Below are positions 43,066 to 54,214 of a stretch of 64,000 nt of DNA, one piece after another. Source of the stretch: Sabellastarte sp. h YS-2021 (taxonomy: Eukaryota; Annelida; Polychaeta; Sabellida; Sabellidae); NCBI GenBank assembly GCA_964017235.1, contig OZ024930.1:27594614-27658613 (forward strand), read 5' to 3'. Positions within the stretch are counted from its first letter, which is position 1. Every line of letters starts with the position of its first letter. A program made the position numbers and the translations under genes. A model generated the notes under the pieces. It did no database searches. It had not been told where the DNA came from and saw only the letters and a list, made by a program, of their open reading frames with translations.

Positions 43066-45130
43066 GTGTTATATCATAATGAACGCTTTGGTATAGTTAA
43101 AATTTCCTGTTATTTCTCATACAAGGTTAAGTTTGATATCAAAACGTTCGCCGGGACTCACTGATTAAGATGCTTTTCGAATTTTTAAAATCCTACTATC
43201 CCTCGCAGAGTTGGGGCCGTTTGAAAAATGCAAATTATGTGTCTCTTAACATAATTAATGAATATTTTTTTGAAATTTTTATTAATGGTTTAACAGGAGC
43301 GTGTTTCATATCAACACATTTGTCTGGTCTCACTGATTAAGACGCTTTTTTAATTTTTAAAATCGGACTATTCCTCAAAAAGTTATGAGTATTTGAAAAT
43401 TCTACATTATAATTCCTTAAAAAGACATTTTTAACAATTAAAGACGCCAGCGGTGCGAATGGCATTGTCAATAGGTGATAATAGGCTTTTACAATGGGAC
43501 TTTTTTAGCATGCTGGATTTTGAAATATTGTGCATTTATCATATGGGGTTATAGTATTAGGTATCAAAATTTTCATCTGGAGATATCGATCATGGTCATT
43601 TTTGAATTTTTAAAATCGGACTATCCCTCAAAAAGTTATGAGCATTTGAAAATTATGCATTATAATTCCTTAACAAGACCTTTTTAATTATGAATGACAC
43701 CACCTGTGTGAATGGCTTTGTCAGTGGGGGATAATAGCCTTTCCATTGGACTCTAGTATATGATATTTCAATTTTTGGACTTTGGTATATTCGAGGGATT
43801 CTTACTTATTCCAGTACTATTGAATAGCAGTCATGGAGAAAACTTTAAAATGAGGTAATTACTTAAAAATAAAGGTAATAATGTACAGGGGTTGGTTTAA
43901 ATTAAAGGGATTGGGTTTGAATTATATATGACATCTAATGAAAGGCTGCTGTGACAATCTGAAACTGGGTCAATTTAACTGGCTTTTTAAAGGAAAAAAT
44001 TGTGGGAAAAAAACTTGGCTATGACTTGTGTATAGTTTTTTTTGTTAGCTTTAATTTGTAGATGTTAAATAACACCTGTTGTTGATTTAAATACAATAAT
44101 TCAATGTTTCAATTTCTTTCATGATCAATTTTTATATAGCTTTACATGCCCCTTATTTGTTGGTGATGCTATGAATATTTTATATACTTCATTCCAATAA
44201 ATGTATTCCATTTCAATCTAATTTTCACAGATAATCACCCTAATTATCACCCCTGCATCAAGTAAACCCCACCTCCCCCCATATCCCCCCTTGCACAGAT
44301 GTCCCGTGATTTGAACTCAGTTGGCTGTTTGGTCACGCCAATCGGATTGCTGGAATTATAGTTGCTGGAATTATAGTCACCCCAATGGAAATCCAGGATT
44401 TTTTATGATGCTTTTATTTTGAAAATATGAAAAGTAGCAAACACTAGAGTCATTCAGCGGTTAATGGACTATATAATCCTTTTACCTTTCATGACTATTT
44501 CATTTTTAAATGTCCTTACAAATTTTTACGGGTTTAAACGTCTTAACTATTTTGGATGTTTCATATTTATGATAAATTTGTAGTTTTAAATGTCCCTTAT
44601 TTGTTGCTATGAATGTGTAGATGATTAAATAATCCTTGTTGTTTGCATGTTTATACCATTATACCTTAGAAATTTGTATGTCCTAATTGTGTTTCATTTC
44701 TTTAGTGTTATGATAGATCTGTACATAGCTGTAAATGTCCCTTATTTGTTGCTATAAATATGTAGATGCTTAAATATTCCAAAGTTGTTTACTAGTTTTT
44801 AAAGGTCCTTGGATGTTTGCTGGTTTTATTTTACTTTAGCTGTTTGGCATGATTTTATTTGCCTTCATGTAGCTTTAAATGTTGTTTATTTGTTGGTGAT
44901 GCTATGAATATTTTATGTACTTCATTCCAATAAATGTATTCCATTTCAACCTCATTTTCACAGATAATTATCACCCTGCATTAAGTAAACCCCCCAACTC
45001 CCCCATATCCCCCCTCACACAGATGGTCCGTGATTTGAAATCTGATGGCTGTATAGTCACAAAATCTATACGGCCCCTTTGGGGACCATATAGATTGTGT
45101 GACCATACAGCCTCCCTTACTACTACTACT

Positions 45131-47064
45131 AACGCCGCCGATAGGTCTAATAATGTTAGGGCCACTGCCTTTCCTGAGTCCACTGAGAGAGCTATATTAT
45201 TTTGAATCTTCAACAATGCGGTTTCAGTGGAGTGGGAACTCTTATAAGCAGACTGGTTGACATTTAAGAGCCCCTCGTGCGAAATAAATTAATTTAGCTG
45301 CTTTGCCACCACCTTCTCAATAAGTTTAGATGTAAAGCTAAGGTTTCACACCAGCCTGTAGTTTTTGAGGACATTTCTGTCAAGGCTCGGCTTCTTTTGA
45401 AGGGGGGGTGACATATGCCATCTTAAAACAGTTGGGGAAACTACCTTCTGTGATTAAATAATTTCCAATTTTAGTAATGGGGGTGATGAGAATATCAGCA
45501 CACTCCTTGACCAGTGACGTCGGAATCGGGGCATGGTCACATGATTTGGATGGTGAGGACTTTAGAATTTTGAGTAGTAGTGGGTCTAGTAACTGAAGAT
45601 AGTATTGATGACTGCAGTGTGGATCTTATCTTGAGGATTTTGTCATAGAAGAACTTACAGAAAGTGTTAGCAAGGTCGGTTTTATTTGTGTAGTCTGGTA
45701 GAACAGCAACAGAGGACCTGTGTATGATCTTTTTGAAACAGTTCCGCAGAGCCTTGGGATTTCCTTGGTTTTCTGCCACAATGTTGGAATAATGATTGCA
45801 TTTGGACTTCTCAAGCAGGAAATTATAGTGGTTGATTGCAGCCCGGTATCGGCTACGATTACTGGCTGAGTTTTCACGACGCCATGTCCGCTCATATTTC
45901 CTCTTGAGTCGTTTTGTATTGAGGATGTCACAATTCATGAAACCAGTCTCGGCATGTCTTGGTATATTTTTCTTCATGATTGGGGCGTGCCTGTCAAGAA
46001 GGCTTCTCAAAGTATTAAAGTATTGATGACTGAGAAGACTGGCAGTTTTGTACGGGCATCTAATGAGGTCGGAATTTAGGATATCCATTCTAAAATCTGA
46101 AGTATTTATCTTGTGAATTTTACAGATGGGAACACATTGAAACTTACAGGATTCTCTGACAGGGAAGATAAAGCTGAATATTATTGCCTGGTGGTCTGAT
46201 AGTCCCCCAATAACTTTGGGACTAATGGCCCAGGAGAAGGAATCCCTCACACATAGAGCATCCAAAATATGACCATGAATATGTGTGGGTATATTGACAA
46301 GTTGTGTAAAACTGAATTGCTCAAGGATATCATAAAATTTCAGAGTCCAGGAGTCATGTTTATCCAGATGAAAATTAAGATCACCAAGGAGAATAATTTC
46401 ATAGCCTGATAAAGCAGCACCTTCGAGGAATATGCCAAATCGTCCAGGAACTGCGACTTTGAGAGATTTGGGGGCCTATAGACTACATGAAATATAACAT
46501 CTTTAGCACCCTCAGTGCTAATCTGTATGGAGATACTGTCAAAAGCCTGATAAATGTTTTTTGAAACTCGCTCAAAACTCAGAAAAAACCAACTCCGCCC
46601 CCTTTCTTGACATTTCGAGGTACATGAGTGAACTTATAACCAGGAGGTGTGATACTAGAGATAAAACTTTCAGTATCCTCTGGCCTAAGCCATGTCTAAG
46701 TGACAGCTATAAGATCAGCATTGTTATCTTTGACAAACTCCAGAAAGGAAGCCGATTTATTTCTGATAGATCTAACGTTGAGAAGACAACCATTAAGAGA
46801 TCTAGAACCAGGGCCTGGATTGAGACTGATATCACCCGAAAGAGCTAGGAGCAATGATGTCCACGGACTTATGTTCCGGAAACTATGTGTCACCCTTCGA
46901 CAGTGACCCTGGAAATCCAGATAGGCAAAATTGATGCTATCTACACTTGGGTGAATCCCCGACTCAATGATCACAGGATGGCCTGAGTGCATGATTGGTT
47001 CAGATGGGTCACAGACTCTGATGCCGCTCAGTATGAGGTAGACGGCAAAATGCAAGAAATGCAT
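45131..47064 (-). pseudogene. LINE ORF N-terminal half with 2A-like motif, degraded
   Basis: From 47064 down: a signal-like N-terminus (MHFLHFAVYLILSGIRV), then LLLALSGDISLNPGP (2A-like; NPGP codons near 46790), LNVRSIRNKS (endonuclease start) and a stop near 46696. 46690-46266 is endonuclease in broken frames. 46265-45537 carries SDHQAIIFSF (catalytic His region), LDRHAPIMKK and RTWRRENSASNRSRYR, the linker before the RT. 45216-45131 ends in LTLLDLSAA. Several stops and shifts show an older copy than the LINE at 2492. Confidence 0.83.
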
Positions 47065-47759
47065 TTCGAAAAATACTGTTAGTAAGTATGTATACGACTA
47101 AAAACATGTAGAACTAAGAGCAAAGATATGAAATGATGACAAATCTACTTTGTTGGTTAGTTGAACGAAAAGTGCATTGCCAGACCAACAGAGGCCAAGA
47201 ATTAAAAATTTAGAAGAGGTGCAACTCACCTTCCCTATGTACAAACCTGTCTTTCACAATGTAGCCAAAAGAGAAAGTTGTAATAGATTGTGAAAGTAGG
47301 AAAAAGATTAGTGCATATTTATAAAATTGTGGTATGGATGGTTAATCAGGGCTATTAATTTGGTTATTGTAAATGTGGGCTTTGTATGTAAGATGGTGGA
47401 AAGGGTTTAGCTGTATGTAGATGGTGTATCTGGGCTTTACATTTAATATAGTATGTTTGGTTATTGTAGATCAGGGCTTTGAATATAGTACAGTTAATTT
47501 GGTTGTTGTGGACAACAATAGTAAAGAACTGCGGGAATTATCGGGTGGGCGATAATACCAGTTTGAGGGTAAACAAACAGTTTAACAATGTCTAGGGACA
47601 ATATATACTTATAATCTCTTTATTTCACCAAGATGTGCTTCATAACAGATATAATGTAGCAAATACTTAAATTTACAGGCGTATTTCTATGGTTAAAATG
47701 AAAATTTAAAACCGCATCGTAAAAACAATGTCTACCCCTGGTGAACGCTAAAAGTGTCA
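45131..47759 (-). mobile_element. L2/CR1-type LINE, 5' part (continues at 36867-37989)
   Basis: The minus-strand 5' half of the LINE split by the Polinton-like element. It ends at LLDLSAA, exactly where AGTAGTAGT of the Polinton-like terminus begins. The 5' region (47065-47759) contains TGGTATTATCGCCCA on the element strand (47546-47560), shared with the LINE at 2160. The 5' boundary is set by the CTTTA duplication in the gypsy element at 47760-47764. Confidence 0.88.
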
Positions 47760-48080
47760 CTTTAGTCTTCTTGCACAAAATGAAGAACAAAAATAGAAGA
47801 CTATTGAACTGGAGTTTAATGTTGCAAGAATACAGTTTACAAATAGAACATGTTAAAGGAAAGGATAACATCTGTGCGGATGTTTTGTCCTGAAGCTGTG
47901 TTTTAAGTATAATTTGTATACTTGTGATTAGTAAGTTGTAAAGGTTATGCATGGTATTAATGTGTCTTTTGTATTTAGATAAATATGCTTTGTGAAAAGT
48001 TATTACCTGTGTTTAAGTATATTTGTTGAGAAAACGATTGTAACCTCTTGGCTTCCAAAGTTTTTGTTTTAGGGGGAAGG
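47760..48080 (+). mobile_element. Gypsy copy 1, right part (RNase H end and 3' UTR)
   Basis: Resumes at CTTTAGTCTTCTTGCACAA, continuous with 36866 when the LINE is removed, as copy 2 at 53890-53910 shows. Encodes the RNase H end (LLNWSLMLQEYSLQIEHVKG, then DNICADVLS) with a stop near 47892. Ends in the polypurine tract AGGGGGAAGG (48071-48080) just before the LTR. Confidence 0.9.
48071..48080 (+). promoter_or_regulatory. Polypurine tract of gypsy copy 1
   Basis: AGGGGGAAGG lies immediately before the LTR start TGTTAC. The identical tract lies before the second LTR at 54205-54214. It would prime plus-strand DNA synthesis. Confidence 0.8.
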
Positions 48081-48879
48081 TGTTACATTTATAGGTACTG
48101 TGTGTGTGCATTGTTTGCATTGCAATTGTTTGCTATAGTAATAAGCTATCTGTAGGTGGTTCCAGAACTTACTCTCTTGATCTATTCACTGGTGTTAACT
48201 TCAATTTAGTTCTATAAGATTCTAGAATTCCATACCTATATATAAGGGCTTTACACCTGACCACAGATGAACTTAGTATTCATGGGCTATAAGGAAGGCT
48301 TCTTGTGTCTTAAAACTAATAACAAGTGGATATAAATTACATGTGTTGTTGTGAAGTTTTTCTGGAGTGAACTTTCTACAGTTTCTGGAAAGATTTGTTG
48401 TACTTTGGATATAACTTACTTATTATATACAGTATACGATTCTGCCAGAGAGCAGATTTACTGCATCTTGGACATTATCCATATCTTGGAGTGGACAGTA
48501 CAGTTGTGCAAACTCTCTGAATATCTCTATACAGACATTTTGTGTAATTGGATATCAAATAGATCACAGGATAAGGAAATTCTGTGTTACCAAACATTGA
48601 ATAGATCACAGGATACAGATATCTGTGTGTTAATGGACATTGGACAAATCACAGGGCAGAATGCTGGATACAGTGGACAAAGTTAACTATCAGTTACAGT
48701 GGTCAGGCCAGATTGGTTTCATTATTGCAACATTGTGTGTACTATTGAGAGCATACCAGTTGACTGTAATCATTATTTTGATTGTTAAATAAATTTGTTA
48801 AGTTAAACTTTTTGGCTTTTCCTGTTGGTACTTAAAAGCAGCTGGTAACTACTACCGTGCTTGCCCTGTGACCGTAACA
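48081..48879 (+). repeat. LTR shared by gypsy copies 1 and 2 (799 bp)
   Basis: Begins TGTTACATTTATAGG and ends CCGTAACA, so the TGTTAC/GTAACA ends are inverted. It is at once the 3' LTR of copy 1 and the 5' LTR of copy 2, a tandem arrangement expected from unequal crossing-over between LTRs. It contains TATATATAA near 48238, a possible promoter, and AATAAA near 48789. It differs from the second LTR (54215) at many positions, so the pair is old. Confidence 0.92.
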
Positions 48880-48886
48880 TGAAAAT

Positions 48887-48904
48887 TGGGGGCTTGTCCG
48901 AGAT
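48887..48904 (+). promoter_or_regulatory. Primer binding site, tRNA-Pro type
   Basis: TGGGGGCTTGTCCGAGAT lies 7 bp after the LTR end. It differs at two positions from the tRNA-Pro primer-binding site known from gammaretroviruses. It would pair with the 3' end of tRNA-Pro to start minus-strand synthesis. Primer identity is inferred from similarity. Confidence 0.75.
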
Positions 48905-48989
48905 CCAACCATTTGATCCAGCCATTCAGTTAATATTTTGAAAATTCATTTGATTTGATAATTCGTTACAGTCAACAGTGCTATAGAGT

Positions 48990-49745
48990 TTGTGAAGTCA
49001 CCATCTATGAAAGTTCTAGAAACTTTTAAAAAAGAGATGTTAATGCAGATAGCACAACAATTACAGTTAGAGGTGAAAAGGTCAACAGGTAAACATGAAC
49101 TTAAAGACTTATTGTTGAACAGTTAGTTGATAAAGACGTTTTGCGTGATAGTTGTTTAGAAGTGTATAAACCTCTGCCAATGGAATCTTCTGGGTTACTT
49201 GAGATGAGGCGATTAGAAATTGAGATCTACAGACCAGTGGCCATTATTGCTGCAAAGTGTTTTGAAGGGAAAAACCCAAGAGGCATATACGGCTTTGCCG
49301 ATTTCTGAATGTGTAGATTATAACTGTGTCAAAAATGCTATTTTGATAGCATACGAGTTGATACCAGAAGCGTATCGTCAAAAATTAAGAAATTATTGAA
49401 AGCAAGAAAGTCAAACTCATGTTACAGATGGTGTAATTCTAGGAAAGTAGGTACAGACTGTGAAAAAGTTTGGCAAGTTATTTTGATTGAAGAGTTCAAA
49501 AGGTGTGTTCGTGATGACATTAAAACCTATCTAGATGAACAGAAAGTTATGTCTGACTGTTGGCTCTTATAGAAAAGAGAGGCAATACCCAATGCCTTTA
49601 TGTCTAGCAAATCATACTGGCATTCAAGTCCCAATAGAGCAGAATCTAGTATTGGTTTAGACAAGTCTGAGATTATTAGGGAAGAGTTCAAACCTTTTGT
49701 GTCTGAGGGTTTTATATTTTTAGAAAGTAGTTCCAGTCAGGTTTC
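48990..49745 (+). pseudogene. gag remnant with SCAN-like capsid region
   Basis: Fragments in changing frames: LMQIAQQLQLEVKRSTGKHE near 49040, then LKGKTQEAYTALPISE and NAILIAYELIPEAYRQKLRN near 49265-49395. These match the SCAN-like capsid region common to metazoan gypsy gag. Downstream, EEFKPFVSEGFIF (about 49680-49720) lies just before the protease. At least four stops or shifts. Confidence 0.72.
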
Positions 49746-51336
49746 CATTAAGATATTAAGAACTCAGTGGGGCTACTCAGTCCTTGCTTTTAGAAGGTGT
49801 ATTGCCATTGAATATCAGCACTTCTACTGGTGAGTGTTATTACTCAAGGTATTGAAGGAGGATGTGTGAATGTTCCCTTACATAAGGTCATCTTATTATC
49901 AGACTTAGTTACTGGTTCTGTAGTTGTGTGTACCAGGCCCACTTTACCCATTAAAGGGGTATCTTTGTTATTGGGAAATGATTTGACAGGTGGAAAGATG
50001 GCTGCTGATGCTAAGGTTATTCCTAAGCTGATCACTTTGGTTAGCACTGAGAAATTAGAGGAGGTTATTCCTGGTCTTTTTAGTTCCTGTGCTGTGACTC
50101 GAGCTATGTTTAAGAAAGCTCAAGAAGAACCAAAAGATTGTAAACACTCTAGAGATGTCTTAGTTGATTTGTCAGATACATTCTTAGACAACTATGACCA
50201 TGATGTGCAGAAGTCCAGTGATACTAACCCAAAAGCTAGGATATATTGTGAGAATCAATACACCATAGATGGCCAAGGTATGTCTCTTTCAAAGTCAAGA
50301 TTGATTTCAGAGCAGGAAAATGACCCTGTATTAGCTCCTTTATTCAAGTTGGTCTTGCAACTGGTAGAGCCTGATAAGGTCTGTTGTATCAGAAATGGTG
50401 TACTTATGCGACAGTGGAGGCCACCAAATGTCCCTGCATCTGAGGAATGGTCAGTAGTTCACCAGATTGTTGTGCCAAAAGTACATGCACCAAAGTGAGA
50501 TATTAAAATTGGCCCACGAGTCTTCAATAGGTGGCCATTTAGACATCAACAAAACTTACAGCAAGATAACCAAACATTTCTACTGGCCTCAAATGTGGTA
50601 CTGTGTGGCAGAATTTTACAATACTTGTCATGTTTGTCAAATGGTACAAGGAAGCCAAACCAAAATAATTCCTGTAGCTACACTGAAATCCATTCCAGCA
50701 TTTGAGGAACCATTTAGCAAAGTGATAATTGACTGCGTAAGCCCCTTGCCAAAATCTAAATCCAGAAACCAATATCTTTTGACCATTATTTGCACCTCAA
50801 CCAGATTCCTAGAAGCCATACCTTTGACCAACATAACAGTCCAAAAATCTCAAAAGCTCTGGTCAATTTCTTTACTTTAGTTGTATTACCAAAAGAGATC
50901 CAGTCAGATCAAGGGTCAAATTTATGTCAGGACTCTTTCAACATGTCATATTTCAGTTAGGTGCCAAACAGATCAAATCTAGTGCTTATCACCCAGAATC
51001 ACAAGGTGCACTTGAAAGGTTCCATTCAACTGTGAAGAATATGTGATTATGACATACTGTTTAGACAATGAGAGAGACTGGGATGAAGGTATCAGCTTGT
51101 TATTGTTTGCAGTTAGCGAGTCAGTTCAAGAGGCTTTAGGCTTCATTCCTTTTGAGTTGGTCTTTGGCCTTTCAGTTCGTGTTCCTTTCAAACTGTTGAA
51201 AGAAAACTGGTTATCTGAGAACACTGAGAGCCTAAATCTGTTGCATTATGTCTCAAAGTTCAGAAGTAAGTTTAAAAAGGACAAAAGGTGTTTTGGTCCC
51301 CTAGCACGAGTGCAAAGCCATCAGAGATACGAGTAG
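49746..51336 (+). pseudogene. Protease and integrase, fused in one segment (copy 2)
   Basis: Retropepsin: the active-site triad region reads SGATQSLLLEG (about 49767-49800) with the catalytic Asp lost and a frameshift. Then comes LLLGNDLTGGKM (about 49966-50000), the conserved end of the protease. The same frame goes on to 50498 into the integrase N-terminal region. The HHCC finger follows (HESSIGGH, then CHVC, 50518-50640), then the catalytic core: Asp in VIIDCVSPLPK (about 50727), Asp in IQSDQGSN (about 50908) and Glu in HPESQGALERFHSTVK (about 50990). The C-terminus holds EALGFIPFELVFGLSV. No RT lies between protease and integrase. Confidence 0.85.
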
Positions 51337-51499
51337 TGCACTGGAATTTACAAAAGTCTGGAGACACAAAGAAATTCCAACTGAGACACATCCCATGTAC
51401 AGATGATCTAGAACTCAGACAGTCACCCATCCTAGTAGTAACGTAGCCCATTGCTGCTTAACTTCAGTGAGCAGACAAATACTCATCACGCTGCGCCGG

Positions 51500-54030
51500 A
51501 ACTGATGAAAGTCCAGAAACAAAAAAAGGGAAGAAGTGCAAGCTCTTTCGAGGCTCGCACTTAAAAAGGCTTGTGAGCTAGCACAACAAAATTTGAAAAA
51601 TTCTCAGTCAAAAATGAACATGCTTTATGATAGGAACTCGTGTTTTCAAACCAGTTTACAAGGTTTTAGTGTTACTGCCTGTCCATGCAGGGAAATATGT
51701 TACAGGCCAGATATCATGGGCCGTACAAAGTGTTAAAGAGAGTAGGTGACCTGGACTATGTCATTAAAACAGCGGACAGGAGGAAGTCAACCCAACTATG
51801 TCATGTGAATATGATAAACCATATACTTTGAAAGCGGTGTGAAAAGGCCTGTCATGGTTACTGACTGTAATGTAGAAAATAATAGTAATCAGGAGCATCA
51901 AACATTGGATGAGACTCCTGATCTCGATGTTGAATGTAAAATCAGGTTGAGTAATTCTGAGACCCTTGATGATTTGGAAACCAAACTGCATCATGTCCCC
52001 TAAGGTAAGAGGATCACTCTTACCAAGTTACTCTTGAAGTACAAGTCAGTATTTCCGGATATCCCTAACAGAACCAATGTACTGAAGCATGAGGTTGATG
52101 TTGGCAATGCCTGTCCAATCAAACAGCATCGGTATCGGGTAAACCCTATCAAACTCGAAAAATTAAGGCAGGAAGTGTAATACATGTTGGACAAAGATAT
52201 AATTGAACCAAGTCAAAGTAGTTGGGCATCTCCATGTGTTTTGGTCCCAAAACCAGACGGTTCAATCAGATATTGCACTGACTACAGGAAAGTAAATGTT
52301 TTGAGTAAAACGGATTCATTCTCTATCCCAAGAATGGAAGACTGTATTGATCAGATTGGTAATGCCAAATATATCACAAAGTGTGATTCACTGAAAGGAT
52401 ATTGGTGTGTACCACTTACTGAGCGGGCTAAAGAAATATCAGCTGTTGTAACACCAAATAGTCTGTATTAGTACAAGGCAATGCCATTTGGCATGAAAAA
52501 TTCCCAAGCCACTTTTCAAAGACTGTGAATATGTGCTTAACTGTTTCACTGCTTTGTGACGTACTGTGTACGTCATGTAACGTGATTCTAATGTGCGTTC
52601 TGATGTGTGTCATACGTCACAATGTTTTCCTTTATTTTGGTATTTTAGCACGGCAGAATGCTTCAGTATGAAGCACAAATTACTTGTGAAATAAAACAGG
52701 AGAGGTTTTCTATTGATCTCTGCCTGTTTCCTTGACAACAAGAGGTTACTATGCTGTTCATGAATTATGTCACAAGTACACCAAATATACTCACAGAATA
52801 ATATATATTAGCCTTGAGAAAGGCTCAGCTTTATAAGAAGTCATTCAGTTTTTGCAATGTAATTTATTTCACCAGACTGATTTAGTTAAGATGTTCAATG
52901 AAATTAACAATTACATACGGACTAATTTGAGGATGAAAGACATGGCCAAATGATTTGCTCTGATGATACTTAAGATATTCAATGAATTCGAATGTACTCA
53001 CAGATTAATTTGAGGATAAAATAAATAACAGAATGATTCTTTTTGATGATTTTATCAATAAAATGCTACACTTCAAACAGGTTTTACTTAATTTTTCCAT
53101 TAGGGTTGATAATACAGTTTTAGCAACAACTAAAATAGAAATATCATATTGTTTCAAAAATTTTCCCCAAATTGGAAATTTTTTTCGCACACATGAATAC
53201 GGACTCACTCGCAGTGAAAGGGTTAAAGGACTTAAAAGGTGTTGAGATGCATGTGGATGATATTGTCATCTTTAGTGATACTTGGGAAGAACATTTAAAA
53301 AGGCTTCAGGTAATTTTGTTTCATCTCAAACAGGCAAACCTTACTGTAAATTTGTCAAAGAGTGACTTTGTAAAAGCCAAAGTTATTTACTTAGGGCATG
53401 TAGTAGGTCATGGAGTTGTGACACTAATCAAAGCAAAAGTCAAAAGCATCATTGACTACCCCTTTCCTGAAAATAAGAAAAGTTCCTTGGAATGGCGGGG
53501 TATCATAGAAAATTTTGCAAAAATTTCTCAGAGGTCACTGCTCTACTGACTGAGTTACTGAAAAAAGATGTAAAATATCACTGGTCAGAGACTTGTCAAA
53601 AATCATTTGACAAAATAAAAAATCTTCTCTGTTTTGAGCCCATACTAACTGCTCCAGCCTTCAGTAAACCTTTCCAGGTGGCTGTGGACACGAGAGGTGC
53701 AGGTGCAGTTTTACTGCAATCGGATGTAGATATTGAACCTCGTGTTTGCTATTTTTCAAAATAATTTAATGTACATCAAAAGAACTACTCCACAATAAAA
53801 AAAGAATTTTAGCCCTCATTTTGGCCATTCAACATTTTGATATCTACATATCTTCATCATCAAAACTCATCACTGTTACTCAGCCTACAACCCTTTAGTC
53901 TTCTTGCACAAAATGAAGAACGAAAATAGAAGACTATTGAACTGGAGTTTAATGTCGCCAGAATAAAGTTTACAAATAGAACATGTTAAAGGAAAGGATA
54001 ACATCTGTGCAGATGTTTTGTCCTGAAGCT
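51500..54030 (+). pseudogene. Reverse transcriptase and RNase H (copy 2)
   Basis: Linker LKKACELAQQNLKNSQSKMN, then KYKSVFPDIPNRTNVLKHEV, a stop after RQEV near 52178 (same stop as copy 1), IIEPSQSSWASPCVLVPK, YCTDYRKVNVLSKTDSFS, CDSLKGYWCVPLTERAKE, and MPFGMKNSQATFQRL at about 52482-52527. The MITE interrupts here. Then MHVDDIVIFSDTWEEHLKRL carries the catalytic pair (His instead of Tyr), YLGHVVGHG, and RNase H FQVAVDTRGAGAVLLQS to about 53760. The RNase H end is at 53890-54030. Confidence 0.87.
52541..53222. mobile_element. piggyBac-type MITE in gypsy copy 2
   Basis: 682 bp, flanked by TTAA (52537-52540 and 53223-53226). Left end CTGTTTCACTGC; right end GCAGTGAAAGGG, so the inverted ends agree at 10 of 12 positions. 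Same site as in copy 1. A 14-bp run (acaagaggttacta near 52738) is missing from copy 1. Noncoding. Confidence 0.87.
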
Positions 54031-54204
54031 GTGTTTTAAGTATAATTTGTATACTTGTGATTAGTAAGTTTATAAAGGTTATGCATGGTATTAATGTGTC
54101 TTTTGTATTTAGATAAATATGCTTTGTGAAAAGTTATTACCTGTGTTTAAGTATATTTGTTGAGAAAACGATTGTAACCTCTTGGCTTCCAAAATTTTTC
54201 TTTT

Positions 54205-54214
54205 AGGGGGAAGG
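54205..54214 (+). promoter_or_regulatory. Polypurine tract of gypsy copy 2
   Basis: AGGGGGAAGG directly before the 3' LTR, as in copy 1. Confidence 0.8.

Larger units (their letters stand above)
37990..45130. mobile_element. Palindromic Polinton/Maverick-like element
   Basis: A 7.1-kb unit with two very long inverted arms (37990-39910 and 42188-45130) around a unique 2277-bp loop. The right terminus reads AGTAGTAGTAGTAAGGG into the element and follows AACGCC, a plausible 6-bp target within the LINE; Polintons have 5'-AG termini and 6-bp target duplications. The loop encodes a packaging-type ATPase, a Polinton hallmark, but no polymerase, integrase, protease or capsid was seen. The left terminus is lost: the left arm ends where the right arm has about 590 bp more, and the neighbouring LINE lost about 105 bp. 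It inserted into the LINE now at 36867-47759. Confidence 0.8.
42188..45130. repeat. Right inverted arm of the palindromic element, with intact terminus
   Basis: Inner edge CAGTTCCTGC at 42188; matches the left arm to about 44538. The outer 590 bp has no partner on the left. Within it, 44150-44345 and 44872-45065 are direct duplicates (ttggtgatgctatgaatat, ccaataaatgtattcca, cccatatcccccc). Words such as tgtcccttatttgttgc and tgtagatgnttaaat recur three to four times. The terminus (ACTACTACTACT, 45119-45130) is followed by LINE sequence. Confidence 0.88.
48880..54214 (+). mobile_element. Gypsy-group LTR retrotransposon, copy 2, internal region, Gmr1-like domain order
   Basis: The order read from the sequence is: PBS, gag (SCAN-like), protease, integrase, RT, RNase H, polypurine tract. 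The integrase upstream of the RT is the Ty1/copia order, yet the RT and integrase sequences are gypsy-like. This combination defines the Gmr1 clade. Many stops and shifts and the MITE at 52541-53222 make it dead. No env. Confidence 0.9.

Noticed and set aside
42490..43164. Cys/His/Val-rich frames of 60-127 codons
   Set aside because: Same minisatellite in the right arm; no start context or conservation beyond the repeat.
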